From Terrimonas ferruginea DSM 30193 (lineage in GTDB: Bacteria; Bacteroidota; Bacteroidia; Chitinophagales; Chitinophagaceae): a DNA stretch of 56,319 bases. The notes beneath the pieces are model-generated. The model was given only the letters and a program-made list of their open reading frames with translations. It searched no databases and was not told the origin of the DNA. The translations under genes were made by a program, and so were the position numbers. Of the stretch, positions 8,895 to 16,672 are shown piece after piece (the first letter of the stretch is position 1; every line of letters begins with the position of its first letter). Location: contig NZ_KE384402.1 of NCBI RefSeq assembly GCF_000425585.1, forward strand, positions 154,459 through 210,777, written 5' to 3'.

Positions 8895-10466
8895 ATGAAA
8901 AAAATCATCACCCTGATTTCCGCCACCATTATCGGGCAGGCTGTTATGGCTCAGGTTCCCGAAGATGTCCTGAAATATTCGTGGGGTCCGGTCAACGGAT
9001 CAGCGAGGATCAATGCAGTGGGCGGCGCTACCGGTGCCCTGGGCGGAGACATCAGCGCCTTATATGTGAACCCCGCCGGTATCGGTTTTTACAAGTCAAC
9101 GGATATCGTGCTGTCGCCGGGGTTTCAATTCAACCGCAACAAAGGTTCCTTCCGCGGTACAGATACCACACAACAGAATAATCGGTTTCAGTTAGGGCCA
9201 ACCGGTGTTGTCTTCGGATGGCCTACTGCCGGCAAATGGCGATCACAGGCTTTGAGCTTTGCCGTAAACAGAAGCACCAGTTTTGCCAATAAAATTTATT
9301 ACAAAGGCCAGAATGATTTTTCTTCTTATGGTGAACAATACGCCGCAGAGGCGGCTCAGGTAAGCCAGCAGACAGGCATGTCCATCGAAGAAATGATCAA
9401 CAGCAATTCCGTGTCGTTCGGTACGCGTATGGCACTTTACAGTTACCTTATCGATACCGCTACGATCAGACCCGGCGGTGGGCCCGAGTTTGTAAGCATG
9501 GCCATGTACGACAAGCTGCGGAACAACGGCGACTTCCTGGTAAACCAGGAACACCTTATTGAAACCTCAGGAGGTGTTACCGATATTGCCTTGGGCTACG
9601 CCGGAAACCGCGAAGACAAATTCTATCTCGGCGGTGCGATCGGCATTCCCATTGTAAATTATGAGCGCATCAGTGTACTCCGCGAATCAGATGCCACCGG
9701 CAACGCAGCCAATTATTTTTCTTTCTCTGAAATGCGCGAGCGCTCTACCACAAAAGGCATCGGTTTTAACCTGAAGCTGGGTGCCATTTATAAGCCTACC
9801 GAGTCGGTACGTCTCGGCGCTACCATCCACACGCCTTCCTGGTATACACTCACCGATACCTACGAAGCCACCATGACCACCAATACCGAAAACTATGGTG
9901 TGATCGATAACGGTGTACCCGTTACATCCGGCTTTTTGAATAATGGCATGCGCGCAAGCTATCAATATGGCCTTTCGACCCCATGGCGTTTCATGATGAG
10001 CGGCGCTTATGTACTGCGTGAAGTGGAAGACGTGAGCAAGCAAAAAGGATTCATCAGCGCAGACATTGAATACGTGACCCATAAGTCAAACCGTTTCTCC
10101 AATGCGGATGAAACAGTGGAGGACGATGGTTATTATTCTTCCCTGAATAGTGTGGTAAAATCTTATTATAAAAATGCCTTCAACTTCCGCGTGGGTGGTG
10201 AATTAAAGTTCACCACGATCATGACACGTCTGGGTTTTGCTTATTACGGCAATCCTTATGCTGACGCAGCCCTGAAAGCAAGCCGCATGTTCCTGAGTGG
10301 CGGTCTTGGTTACCGCAACAACGGCATCTTCATCGACCTCACCTATGTGCATGCCATCAGCAAAGACGTAAGTTTCCCTTACCGTCTTCCTGATAAGGCA
10401 AACACCTTTGCGAATGTCCGCGGCACAGGCAGCAATATCTATCTGACTTTTGGATTCAAAATATAG
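8895..10466 (+). CDS. OmpP1/FadL-like outer membrane transport protein
   Basis: 523 aa from the ATG at 8895, which begins a normal signal peptide (MKKIITLISATIIGQAVMAQ). The frame is open to 8793, but that extension has no signal sequence character. After cleavage the protein has VNGSARINAVGGATGALGGD and ALYVNPAGIGF, the N-terminal signature of the FadL/OmpP1/TodX beta-barrel family in Bacteroidota. Alternating amphipathic strands follow, ending in an aromatic-residue terminus (YLTFGFKI). It probably forms an outer membrane channel for hydrophobic compounds. It is downstream of the lipoprotein gene on the same strand. Confidence 0.85.
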   Translation: MKKIITLISATIIGQAVMAQVPEDVLKYSWGPVNGSARINAVGGATGALGGDISALYVNPAGIGFYKSTDIVLSPGFQFNRNKGSFRGTDTTQQNNRFQLGPTGVVFGWPTAGKWRSQALSFAVNRSTSFANKIYYKGQNDFSSYGEQYAAEAAQVSQQTGMSIEEMINSNSVSFGTRMALYSYLIDTATIRPGGGPEFVSMAMYDKLRNNGDFLVNQEHLIETSGGVTDIALGYAGNREDKFYLGGAIGIPIVNYERISVLRESDATGNAANYFSFSEMRERSTTKGIGFNLKLGAIYKPTESVRLGATIHTPSWYTLTDTYEATMTTNTENYGVIDNGVPVTSGFLNNGMRASYQYGLSTPWRFMMSGAYVLREVEDVSKQKGFISADIEYVTHKSNRFSNADETVEDDGYYSSLNSVVKSYYKNAFNFRVGGELKFTTIMTRLGFAYYGNPYADAALKASRMFLSGGLGYRNNGIFIDLTYVHAISKDVSFPYRLPDKANTFANVRGTGSNIYLTFGFKI

Positions 10467-10472
10467 ACAGGA

Positions 10473-11375
10473 CTAGGATAATTCCAGCCCTCTCAGGGAG
10501 ATCTGATTGGTGGTAAGCCAGCGGATCTCCTTATCTTTTTTAAACCAGGTAAACTGGCGGCGTGCATACTGACGGGTATGCACTTTTATTTTTTCGATGG
10601 CCACGTCGCGGGAGTAAAGCCCATCGAAATAATCAAACATTTCCTCATATCCGACCGTCTGCAAGGCATTCAGATTCCGGTGAGCGATCAGTCCGCGCGC
10701 CTCTTCTTCCAGGCCATCTCCGATCATTTTATCTACTCGCTGATAAATCCGTTCATCCAGTTCTTCCCTCGAAAATTCGATGGCCACACGGATCACGTTG
10801 AAGTCGCGCTGTGCGGTGGCCCCTTTTTGAAAACTGCGGATTGACTGGCCCGTGGCTTCCAGCACTTCGAGTGCACGCATGAGCCGCTGCGGGTTACGGA
10901 TTTCACCGGTTTCGTAATACAACGGATCTTTTTTCTGCACCTGTTCCTGCAGCCAGCCCAGTCCAAAACGATCGTACTCCGCAACAATCTTTTCGCGGAT
11001 AGCCGTTTCTATGCGGGGAATATTGTCGAGTCCCTCGCAGAAGGCGCGGATATACAAACCGGTGCCGCCGACCATTACCAGCGTATCATTTTTCTTAAAA
11101 ATTTCTTCGGCCTTGCCCAGGGCATACGCTTCAAAATCGGAAGCCGTCACCTGGTCTTGAATAGAATGGGAAGCAATGAAATGATGCGGAACGGCGGCCA
11201 GTTCGGCCTCAGAAGGCCGGGCCACACCAATATTGAGTTCGCGGTAGCATTGCCGGCTGTCGGCAGAGATAATTTCCGTACCTAATTCTTTGGCTAAACG
11301 TATGGCAGCGGCCGTCTTTCCGGAAGCGGTGGCTCCGGCCAATACGATGACTGTCCTGGATGGCTTTTGTTCCAT
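10473..11375 (-). CDS. miaA: tRNA dimethylallyltransferase
   Basis: A 300-aa enzyme transferring a dimethylallyl group to N6 of A37 in tRNAs reading UNN codons. The P-loop is GATASGKT (residues 14-21), followed by ISADSRQCYRELNIG and VPHHFI, the substrate-binding signature with the general-base Asp in SADSR. MVGGTGLYI and RNPQRLMRALEV are also present. Length is normal for the family. It ends convergently 6 bases after the porin gene. Confidence 0.97.
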   Translation of the reverse strand: MEQKPSRTVIVLAGATASGKTAAAIRLAKELGTEIISADSRQCYRELNIGVARPSEAELAAVPHHFIASHSIQDQVTASDFEAYALGKAEEIFKKNDTLVMVGGTGLYIRAFCEGLDNIPRIETAIREKIVAEYDRFGLGWLQEQVQKKDPLYYETGEIRNPQRLMRALEVLEATGQSIRSFQKGATAQRDFNVIRVAIEFSREELDERIYQRVDKMIGDGLEEEARGLIAHRNLNALQTVGYEEMFDYFDGLYSRDVAIEKIKVHTRQYARRQFTWFKKDKEIRWLTTNQISLRGLELS

Positions 11376-11381
11376 AGCGAT

Positions 11382-11406
11382 AAAAAGCCCCGAATTACTC
11401 CGGGGC
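11382..11406 (-). terminator. Rho-independent terminator of the pRiA4b ORF-3 family gene
   Basis: On the minus strand GCCCCG, a 7-8 base loop, CGGGGC and a T run. It sits between the gene ending at 11430 and the miaA start at 11375. Confidence 0.8.
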
Positions 11407-11429
11407 CGAATATGTTTTTAGTAAACAGA

Positions 11430-11993
11430 TTAAAGTTCTTCGTTACTGTCTTCGGTTCCCGCTTCCTCTGTTCCGTAGTCTTCGCCGTCAGCGTCTTTTT
11501 CCCCGAAGCCGTCGGCACCCTGCGAGAGATCATACTTCTCTTCCACTTCCGCAAATTTTTCCCCCAGCAATCCTTTGGTACCATACTGACTTGGACCGAT
11601 CCCTTCCGTGCGCACGATGGCAGGATAACTGAGTTTGGGATTTTCTTCTTTTGACACGTTGATCAACTCGATAAGAAATGACCAGTTTTTATTGAAATCG
11701 TAGAGATAAAGGAATTTCTGATTAGGGATCTTGATCTCGGAACCGATGGTGGTTTCAGCCATTACCAGCGGTGGTGCTTTATATGGTTTATCGTATACTT
11801 CCAGCGTGATCTCCCGGCCCTGTTGCCAGTTATCATTACTGCGGTAAAAAGTAGCCTTGTGTTTGCTGTCGAACTCGTATGCCTTCAGGATGGTCTCATG
11901 CAGTTCGGAAAACTTTTGTGTATGACGGATGGCAATATCACGGTAAATACTTTCATCCTCTTCAAAATAAACACGGAATTTTAAAATAGCCAT
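11430..11993 (-). CDS. Plasmid pRiA4b ORF-3 / IS1096 passenger TnpR-like family protein
   Basis: A 187-aa soluble protein whose first 130 residues match the pRiA4b ORF-3 family (FRVYFEEDESIYRDIAI, FSELHETILKAYEFD, FLYLYDFNKNWSFLIEL), a fold with no proven biochemical function despite transposon-associated names. The C-terminal 40 residues are very acidic (Glu/Asp/Gly). It has its own terminator and no mobile element nearby, so it is a resident gene here rather than a transposon passenger. Confidence 0.85.
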   Translation of the reverse strand: MAILKFRVYFEEDESIYRDIAIRHTQKFSELHETILKAYEFDSKHKATFYRSNDNWQQGREITLEVYDKPYKAPPLVMAETTIGSEIKIPNQKFLYLYDFNKNWSFLIELINVSKEENPKLSYPAIVRTEGIGPSQYGTKGLLGEKFAEVEEKYDLSQGADGFGEKDADGEDYGTEEAGTEDSNEEL

Positions 11994-12109
11994 ACTGCGA
12001 ATTTAAGGAATGAATGACGAAATAGCCCAATTTATAGCGCTCAGGCCACCATTATCATGCCGTTAAATGGCAGGTATGTGCAGCCCCTGCTTTTTTACCT
12101 GCTGAAGGT

Positions 12110-12117
12110 TATCTTTG
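12110..12117 (+). promoter_or_regulatory. Predicted -7 promoter element (TATCTTTG) of the CCA-adding enzyme gene
   Basis: Perfect TAnnTTTG match, followed by C, 8 bases before the ATG at 12126. It predicts a 5' UTR of only a few bases and decides the start against the ATG at 12057, which lies upstream of the promoter. Confidence 0.6.
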
Positions 12118-12125
12118 CGCCGATC

Positions 12126-13535
12126 ATGGATATCCGGTGTACCGATAAGGAATTATTTTACCTGAAAAAAATTGCGGCAGCGGCTGCCGAACTGGGCATA
12201 GAAACTTACCTGGTTGGCGGCTTCGTACGCGACAAACTCCTTGACCGCCCTACCAAGGACGCCGATGTGGTATGCCTGGGTGATGGCATTGCGCTGGCCC
12301 ATGCGGTAGCCAGCCGTTTCAAACCGGTTCCCAACGTCAATTTTTTTAAAAATTTCGGTACCGCACAAATCCGTGTCGACGATTTTGAAATAGAATTTGT
12401 GGGCGCGCGCAAGGAAAGTTATCAATCGGATTCCCGCAAACCCCATGTAACGCCCGGGTCATTGCAGGACGACCAGAACCGCCGCGATTTTACCATCAAT
12501 GCATTGGCGGTAAGTCTGAACGAAGCCGACTATGGCCAACTGATCGATCCGTTCAATGGCATCGCAGATATGCGGGCAAAAATCATCCGCACGCCGCTGG
12601 AACCTGCGCACACATTCAGCGATGATCCCCTGCGTATGATGCGTGCCATCCGTTTTGCCGCGCAACTGCGGTTCGACATCGATGAAACCACCTTCCGGGG
12701 TATTATAGAAACGGCACATCGCATTGAAATCATTTCGCAGGAAAGAATCACAGATGAACTGAACAAGATCATCGCTTCTCCCAAACCATCGATTGGCTTC
12801 GACCTGCTTTACAAAAGCGGACTGCTGCAACTGATCTTTCCCAAAATGGTGGAACTGGCAGGTGCAGAATATGTAGATGGTTACGGGCATAAGGATAACT
12901 TCTATCATACACTGCAGGTACTGGACAATGTGGCCCGCGAGTCGGATGACCTGTGGCTGCGCTGGGCAGCTATCCTGCATGACATAGCCAAGCCGGCGAC
13001 CAAACGATTTGAAGAAGGCCATGGCTGGACGTTTCACGGACATGAAGTGGTGGGCGGCCGCATGGTACCCAAAATATTTGCAAAGCTCAAACTGCCGCAG
13101 AATGAAAAAATGCGGTTTGTAAAAAAACTGGTGGAACTGCACCTGCGGCCGATCAGTTTAACGAAAGAAAATATAACCGACTCTGCCATACGGCGCTTGC
13201 TGTTTGATGCCGGCGAAGACCTCGAAGCACTGATGACACTTTGCGATGCCGACATCACGTCAAAAAACAAGCAAAAAGTAAAACGCTTCCAGGAGAATTT
13301 TCGCCTGGTGCGCGAGCGTTGTCGCGAGGTGGAAGAAAAAGACCAGATCCGCAACTGGCAGCCACCGATCGGCGGAGAAGAGATCATGACGATGTTCAAC
13401 CTGCATCCGTCACGTGAAGTGGGTTTGCTGAAAGATTCGTTGAAAGATGCGATACTGGATGGTATCGTGGCCAATGAATATGAAGCGGCGAAGAATTTTC
13501 TAATGGAAAAAGCGAGAGAGATAGGAATCAGGTAA
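12126..13535 (+). CDS. cca: CCA tRNA nucleotidyltransferase / poly(A) polymerase family with HD domain
   Basis: 469 aa from ATG 12126. The class II nucleotidyltransferase head has LVGGFVRDKLLD (31-36 core) and the catalytic Asp pair DAD (45-47), followed by RRDFTINAL (119-127) and the RMMRAIRFAAQL binding element. The C-terminal half carries an HD phosphohydrolase domain (ILHDIAKP, FHGHEVVG). This combination is the usual Bacteroidota enzyme that adds or repairs the 3' CCA end of tRNA. That fits tRNA-Leu in this window, which does not encode CCA. The HD domain probably removes 2',3'-cyclic phosphate or acts on damaged ends. Confidence 0.92.
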   Translation: MDIRCTDKELFYLKKIAAAAAELGIETYLVGGFVRDKLLDRPTKDADVVCLGDGIALAHAVASRFKPVPNVNFFKNFGTAQIRVDDFEIEFVGARKESYQSDSRKPHVTPGSLQDDQNRRDFTINALAVSLNEADYGQLIDPFNGIADMRAKIIRTPLEPAHTFSDDPLRMMRAIRFAAQLRFDIDETTFRGIIETAHRIEIISQERITDELNKIIASPKPSIGFDLLYKSGLLQLIFPKMVELAGAEYVDGYGHKDNFYHTLQVLDNVARESDDLWLRWAAILHDIAKPATKRFEEGHGWTFHGHEVVGGRMVPKIFAKLKLPQNEKMRFVKKLVELHLRPISLTKENITDSAIRRLLFDAGEDLEALMTLCDADITSKNKQKVKRFQENFRLVRERCREVEEKDQIRNWQPPIGGEEIMTMFNLHPSREVGLLKDSLKDAILDGIVANEYEAAKNFLMEKAREIGIR

Positions 13536-13591
13536 TTTGAAAATTTGAAGATTAGATAATATAGGAAGATGGTGAAGACGCAGCCCAACGT

Positions 13592-13665
13592 GCACTATTC
13601 ACCATTCACTTATTGACTTATTCACTTTTGAATTTTGACTTGTGACTTTTGAATTTGAAGAAGAT
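13592..13665. repeat. Heptamer array spanning the Sua5/YrdC start
   Basis: ATTCACC/ATTCACT/ATTGACT units followed by TTTTGAA/TTTTGAC/TTGTGAC units. The GTG start codon at 13642 and the first codons of the next gene are themselves part of the array. Confidence 0.75.
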
Positions 13666-14217
13666 ATAACCAACAGCCTGCGCGTATTACGTGAAGGCGG
13701 CGTAATCCTTTATCCCACCGACACCGTTTGGGGACTGGGATGTGATGCCACGAATGCATCTGCGGTAAAACGTATCTATGAGATAAAAAAAAGAGCGGAT
13801 GAAAAAGCGATGATCATCCTGGTTGCTGATGAACGGGATGTACTGAAGCATGTGGCCAGTCCCGATCTTTCACTTTTTGATTATTTGGCGCAACGCCCGA
13901 AACCCACTACGGTTATTTATCCCGGCGCATTGGGCCTCGCAGATAACCTGACGGGTGCAGACGGAAGTATTGCCATCCGTATCTGTAATGATATGTTTTG
14001 CAAGCACCTGATCAAAAGATTGGGCAAACCGATCGTATCTACTTCTGCAAATATTTCAGGGCAACCCACAGCCGGCTCTTTTGCAGCTATTTCAGAAGAA
14101 ATAAAAAGTCAGGTGGACTATATTGTACATCACCGGCAGGAAGAGACGAAGCCGGCACAACCTTCCTCGATCATTAAATGGAATGGGGAGAATGATATTA
14201 CGGTGATAAGGGATTAA
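13642..14217 (+). CDS. L-threonylcarbamoyladenylate synthase (Sua5/YciO/YrdC family)
   Basis: A 191-aa cytoplasmic protein of the YrdC fold, which makes threonylcarbamoyl-AMP for the t6A37 modification of ANN-decoding tRNAs. GGVILYPTDTVWGLGCDA, the lysine-rich KRIYEIKKRADEKAMIIL segment and STSANISGQPT are the expected nucleotide and threonine-binding motifs. The only plausible start is the GTG at 13642, embedded in a heptamer array, which makes the start context changeable by repeat slippage. It is one of three tRNA-maturation genes near each other (miaA, cca and this one). Confidence 0.93.
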   Translation: MTFEFEEDITNSLRVLREGGVILYPTDTVWGLGCDATNASAVKRIYEIKKRADEKAMIILVADERDVLKHVASPDLSLFDYLAQRPKPTTVIYPGALGLADNLTGADGSIAIRICNDMFCKHLIKRLGKPIVSTSANISGQPTAGSFAAISEEIKSQVDYIVHHRQEETKPAQPSSIIKWNGENDITVIRD

Positions 14218-14223
14218 TTCAAA

Positions 14224-14354
14224 AGTAAAATCGTGAATGGTGAATGGTCAATCGTGAATGGTCAATCGTGAATCGTCAATCGTGAATGGGCTATTTCACT
14301 TATTACTTATTACTTAAAACTTATTACTTAAAACTTATGCCCGAAGTATCGGGC
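14224..14354. repeat. Heptamer arrays plus palindrome GCCCGAAGTATCGGGC
   Basis: GTGAATG/GTCAATC units (about 14232-14288), then TTATTAC/TTAAAAC units (about 14296-14338), then the 16-bp palindrome at 14339-14354. The array and palindrome form the 3' end of the convergent glycosyltransferase gene: its stop codon and last residues RPILRA are encoded by them. Confidence 0.85.
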
Positions 14355-15489
14355 GGCTGTTTACTCTCTCATAAATGGCCATCACCGACGCCGCATACAC
14401 CTCCGGTGCAAACCGCTGAATATGCGGACCGCTTAACTGAATCAACTGTTGCACCAATGCGCTGTCCGTAGCCAGGCGGAACATGCCTTCCGCAATTTCT
14501 TCCGAACTATTCGGATTTACATAATACGCACCGGGGCCGCCGACTTCGGGCAGGCAGGAAACATTGGAGGTAATAACAGGCACCTGGCTCCAATGAGCTT
14601 CGAGCACAGGGATACCAAACCCTTCAAAGAAAGACGGATATAACATGGCCGTGCTCATCTGGTACATCGCGGGAAAATCTTCCTGTGCCACATACCCTGC
14701 CGTCTCGGAAACAAAAATAATCTGCCGCTCCAGGTTCTGCTGACGGATATAATCTTTCACTTGTTCCAGGTACTTGCCGCCTTTCCCTACTACCACCAAT
14801 GGAATATCCAACCGGCCGCGAAGGAGGAACAGTGCCTTGCAGATATTCAGCAGATTCTTTCTTTCAATAACGGTTCCTACGTACAGGAAATAAGTTTCAG
14901 GTAAACCATAGCGTACACGTATCGCAGCTCTTTGTTGCTCAGTCGCCCGCTGAGCAAACGCCGGATCAACACTTTGATAACAGACCGTAATACGCTCCGC
15001 AGGAATTTCGTAATAGTCGATAATATCCTGTTTGGTTTGTTCGCTGATCGCCATGATATGATCAGCTACCCTGCACGCATGGCGGTATTTTTTTTTATAG
15101 ATGGCAACGTCGATCGGTTTAAACTGTTCAGGAAACCGCTCGGGAATGAGATCGTGCATGGCAACAACGGTGCGGATGCCCGTTTTTTCGATACCCATCG
15201 GCAATTCATGACTGAGACCATGATACAGATCGATCCCTTGTTTGAGCAGATCTTTTTTCACCCAACTACTCCGCCACGCCGAGCGGAATAATTTATCTAA
15301 AAAAGCCGTAGGCCGTACTTCATGCACGGCAGGAGAATCAGGATAGAATTTATCGGAGGATTTAGGATTGTATAAATAGTAATTATGCTCAGGATAATAA
15401 TGAGCAAGCAGGTTGATCAGCGTGCGGCTGAAATAACCAAGCCCGGTGGTATTATGGTAAGCTCTTTTAGCGTCAAATCCGATCTGCAT
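14335..15489 (-). CDS. Glycosyltransferase family 1/4 (GT-B fold)
   Basis: 384 aa from the ATG at 15489 (MQIGFDAKRAYHN). An upstream ATG at 15549 would add 20 residues but lies before the predicted -7-like element (CAACTTTG), which ends five bases before the chosen start. It shows an N-terminal GxGYFSRTLINLL acceptor-side motif, VGTVIERKNLLNI, FPAMYQMSTAMLYPSFFEGFGIPVLEA and a SSNVSCLPEVGGPGA-like end, the donor-sugar binding pattern of retaining GT4-type enzymes. It probably builds a surface glycan, with sugar and acceptor unknown. The last residues come from an intergenic palindrome. Confidence 0.9.
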   Translation of the reverse strand: MQIGFDAKRAYHNTTGLGYFSRTLINLLAHYYPEHNYYLYNPKSSDKFYPDSPAVHEVRPTAFLDKLFRSAWRSSWVKKDLLKQGIDLYHGLSHELPMGIEKTGIRTVVAMHDLIPERFPEQFKPIDVAIYKKKYRHACRVADHIMAISEQTKQDIIDYYEIPAERITVCYQSVDPAFAQRATEQQRAAIRVRYGLPETYFLYVGTVIERKNLLNICKALFLLRGRLDIPLVVVGKGGKYLEQVKDYIRQQNLERQIIFVSETAGYVAQEDFPAMYQMSTAMLYPSFFEGFGIPVLEAHWSQVPVITSNVSCLPEVGGPGAYYVNPNSSEEIAEGMFRLATDSALVQQLIQLSGPHIQRFAPEVYAASVMAIYERVNSRPILRA

Positions 15490-15571
15490 AGCTGCAAAGT
15501 TGCGGATAATTTGCCGATTGACCACAGGGAGGTACAGGGAGGAAATCAACCCGCCTTTCGGGCAGCATCCT

Positions 15572-15579
15572 TAACTTTG
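15572..15579 (+). promoter_or_regulatory. Predicted -7 promoter element (TAACTTTG) of dapD
   Basis: Perfect TAnnTTTG followed by C, 15 bases before the ATG at 15595. This fixes the dapD start and excludes the open frame extending to 15385. Confidence 0.6.
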
Positions 15580-15594
15580 CAAAAAAATTACACT

Positions 15595-16401
15595 ATGCAG
15601 GAATTGATCAGCCAGGCCTGGGCCAACCGCGAATTACTCAAGGAAAATCAATATACCGAAGCTGTACATACCGTGATGGAAGACCTCGATAAGGGGCGCA
15701 TCCGTGTTGCCTCTCCCACCGATAATGGCTGGGTAGTGAATGAATGGGTAAAGCAGGCCATCCTGCTATATTTCAGCATCCAGCCCATGCAAACCTGGGA
15801 AGTAGGTCCGTTTGAATTTTACGACAAAATGCTGTTGAAGGATAATTACAAAGACCTCGGCGTACGTGCCGTGCCACATGCCATTGCCCGCTATGGCGCC
15901 TTTGTGGGCCGCAACGTTGTGCTGATGCCTTCGTATGTAAACATCGGTGCTTATGTTGATGAAGGCACCATGGTGGACACATGGGCTACTGTTGGCAGTT
16001 GTGCGCAGATTGGCAAAGGCGTTCACCTGAGTGGCGGTGTGGGTATCGGCGGAGTGCTCGAGCCATTGCAGGCATCACCGGTGATTATTGAAGATGGTTG
16101 CTTTATCGGCAGCCGCTGTATTGTGGTAGAAGGCGTAGTAGTGGAAAAAGAAGCCGTACTCGGCGCCAACGTGGTACTCACCCAGTCAACCAAGATCATC
16201 GATGTAAGCGGCAGCGAGCCCGTGGAAATGAAAGGCCGCGTTCCTGCCCGCAGCGTAGTAATTCCGGGTACGTATAACAAAAAATTCCCCGCAGGCGAAT
16301 ATGGTGTAAGCTGCGCCCTGATCATCGGTCAACGCAAGCCCAGCACTGACCTGAAGACAAGCCTGAATGATGCGTTGCGTGAGTTTAATGTGTCAGTGTA
16401 A
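15595..16401 (+). CDS. dapD: 2,3,4,5-tetrahydropyridine-2,6-dicarboxylate N-succinyltransferase
   Basis: 268 aa from ATG 15595. It is the succinyl-CoA-dependent step of the diaminopimelate/lysine pathway, supplying meso-DAP for peptidoglycan. An N-terminal helical region (MQELISQAWANRELL) is followed by left-handed beta-helix hexapeptide repeats (GAFVGRNVVLMPSYVNIGAY, GTMVDTWATVGSCAQIG, GVHLSGGVGIGGVLEP). These include the DTWATVGSCAQIGKGVHLSGG-type acyltransferase signature, given here in parts. Length and motifs are standard. It is divergent from the glycosyltransferase gene with closely facing promoters. Confidence 0.96.
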   Translation: MQELISQAWANRELLKENQYTEAVHTVMEDLDKGRIRVASPTDNGWVVNEWVKQAILLYFSIQPMQTWEVGPFEFYDKMLLKDNYKDLGVRAVPHAIARYGAFVGRNVVLMPSYVNIGAYVDEGTMVDTWATVGSCAQIGKGVHLSGGVGIGGVLEPLQASPVIIEDGCFIGSRCIVVEGVVVEKEAVLGANVVLTQSTKIIDVSGSEPVEMKGRVPARSVVIPGTYNKKFPAGEYGVSCALIIGQRKPSTDLKTSLNDALREFNVSV

Positions 16402-16628
16402 GGTGAAAGGTATAAGGCTTAAGGTGTAAGGTGAAAGGCGTAAGGCCCGAAGCTTCGGGCCGATACTTCGGGCCGATACTTCGGGCCGAAGCTTCGGCCA
16501 TAGGTTTTAGGTTTTAGGTGATAGGTGATAGGTCATAGGTAAAGTAACGATCTTCACCATTGACTCCCGAGGCTTCGGGATGACTATTCACCTCTCCCTG
16601 CATTTTCAAATCTTCAAATCTTCAAATT
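16402..16628. repeat. Heptamer arrays interleaved with GGCCGAAG-type palindromes
   Basis: AAGGTGA/AAGGTAT/AAGGCTT-like heptamers (16400-16445) and TAGGTTT/TAGGTGA units (16500-16540) surround a cluster of at least three palindromic blocks built from CCCGAAGCTTCGGG and CCGATACTTCGGGC (about 16445-16497). A further CCCGAGGCTTCGGG copy sits at about 16566-16579. Then CTTCAAAT heptamer/octamer repeats lead into the terminator. There is no gene in this gap. Confidence 0.85.
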
Positions 16629-16631
16629 AAT

Positions 16632-16663
16632 AAAAAAACGGCTGCCGAAGCAGCCGTTTTTTT
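16632..16663. terminator. Bidirectional Rho-independent terminator
   Basis: A/T-flanked GC stem CGGCTGC / GCAGCCG with CGAA loop, with an A run on the left and a T run on the right. It serves the convergent dapD and metalloprotease genes. Confidence 0.9.
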
Positions 16664-16672
16664 ATTTCCTCC

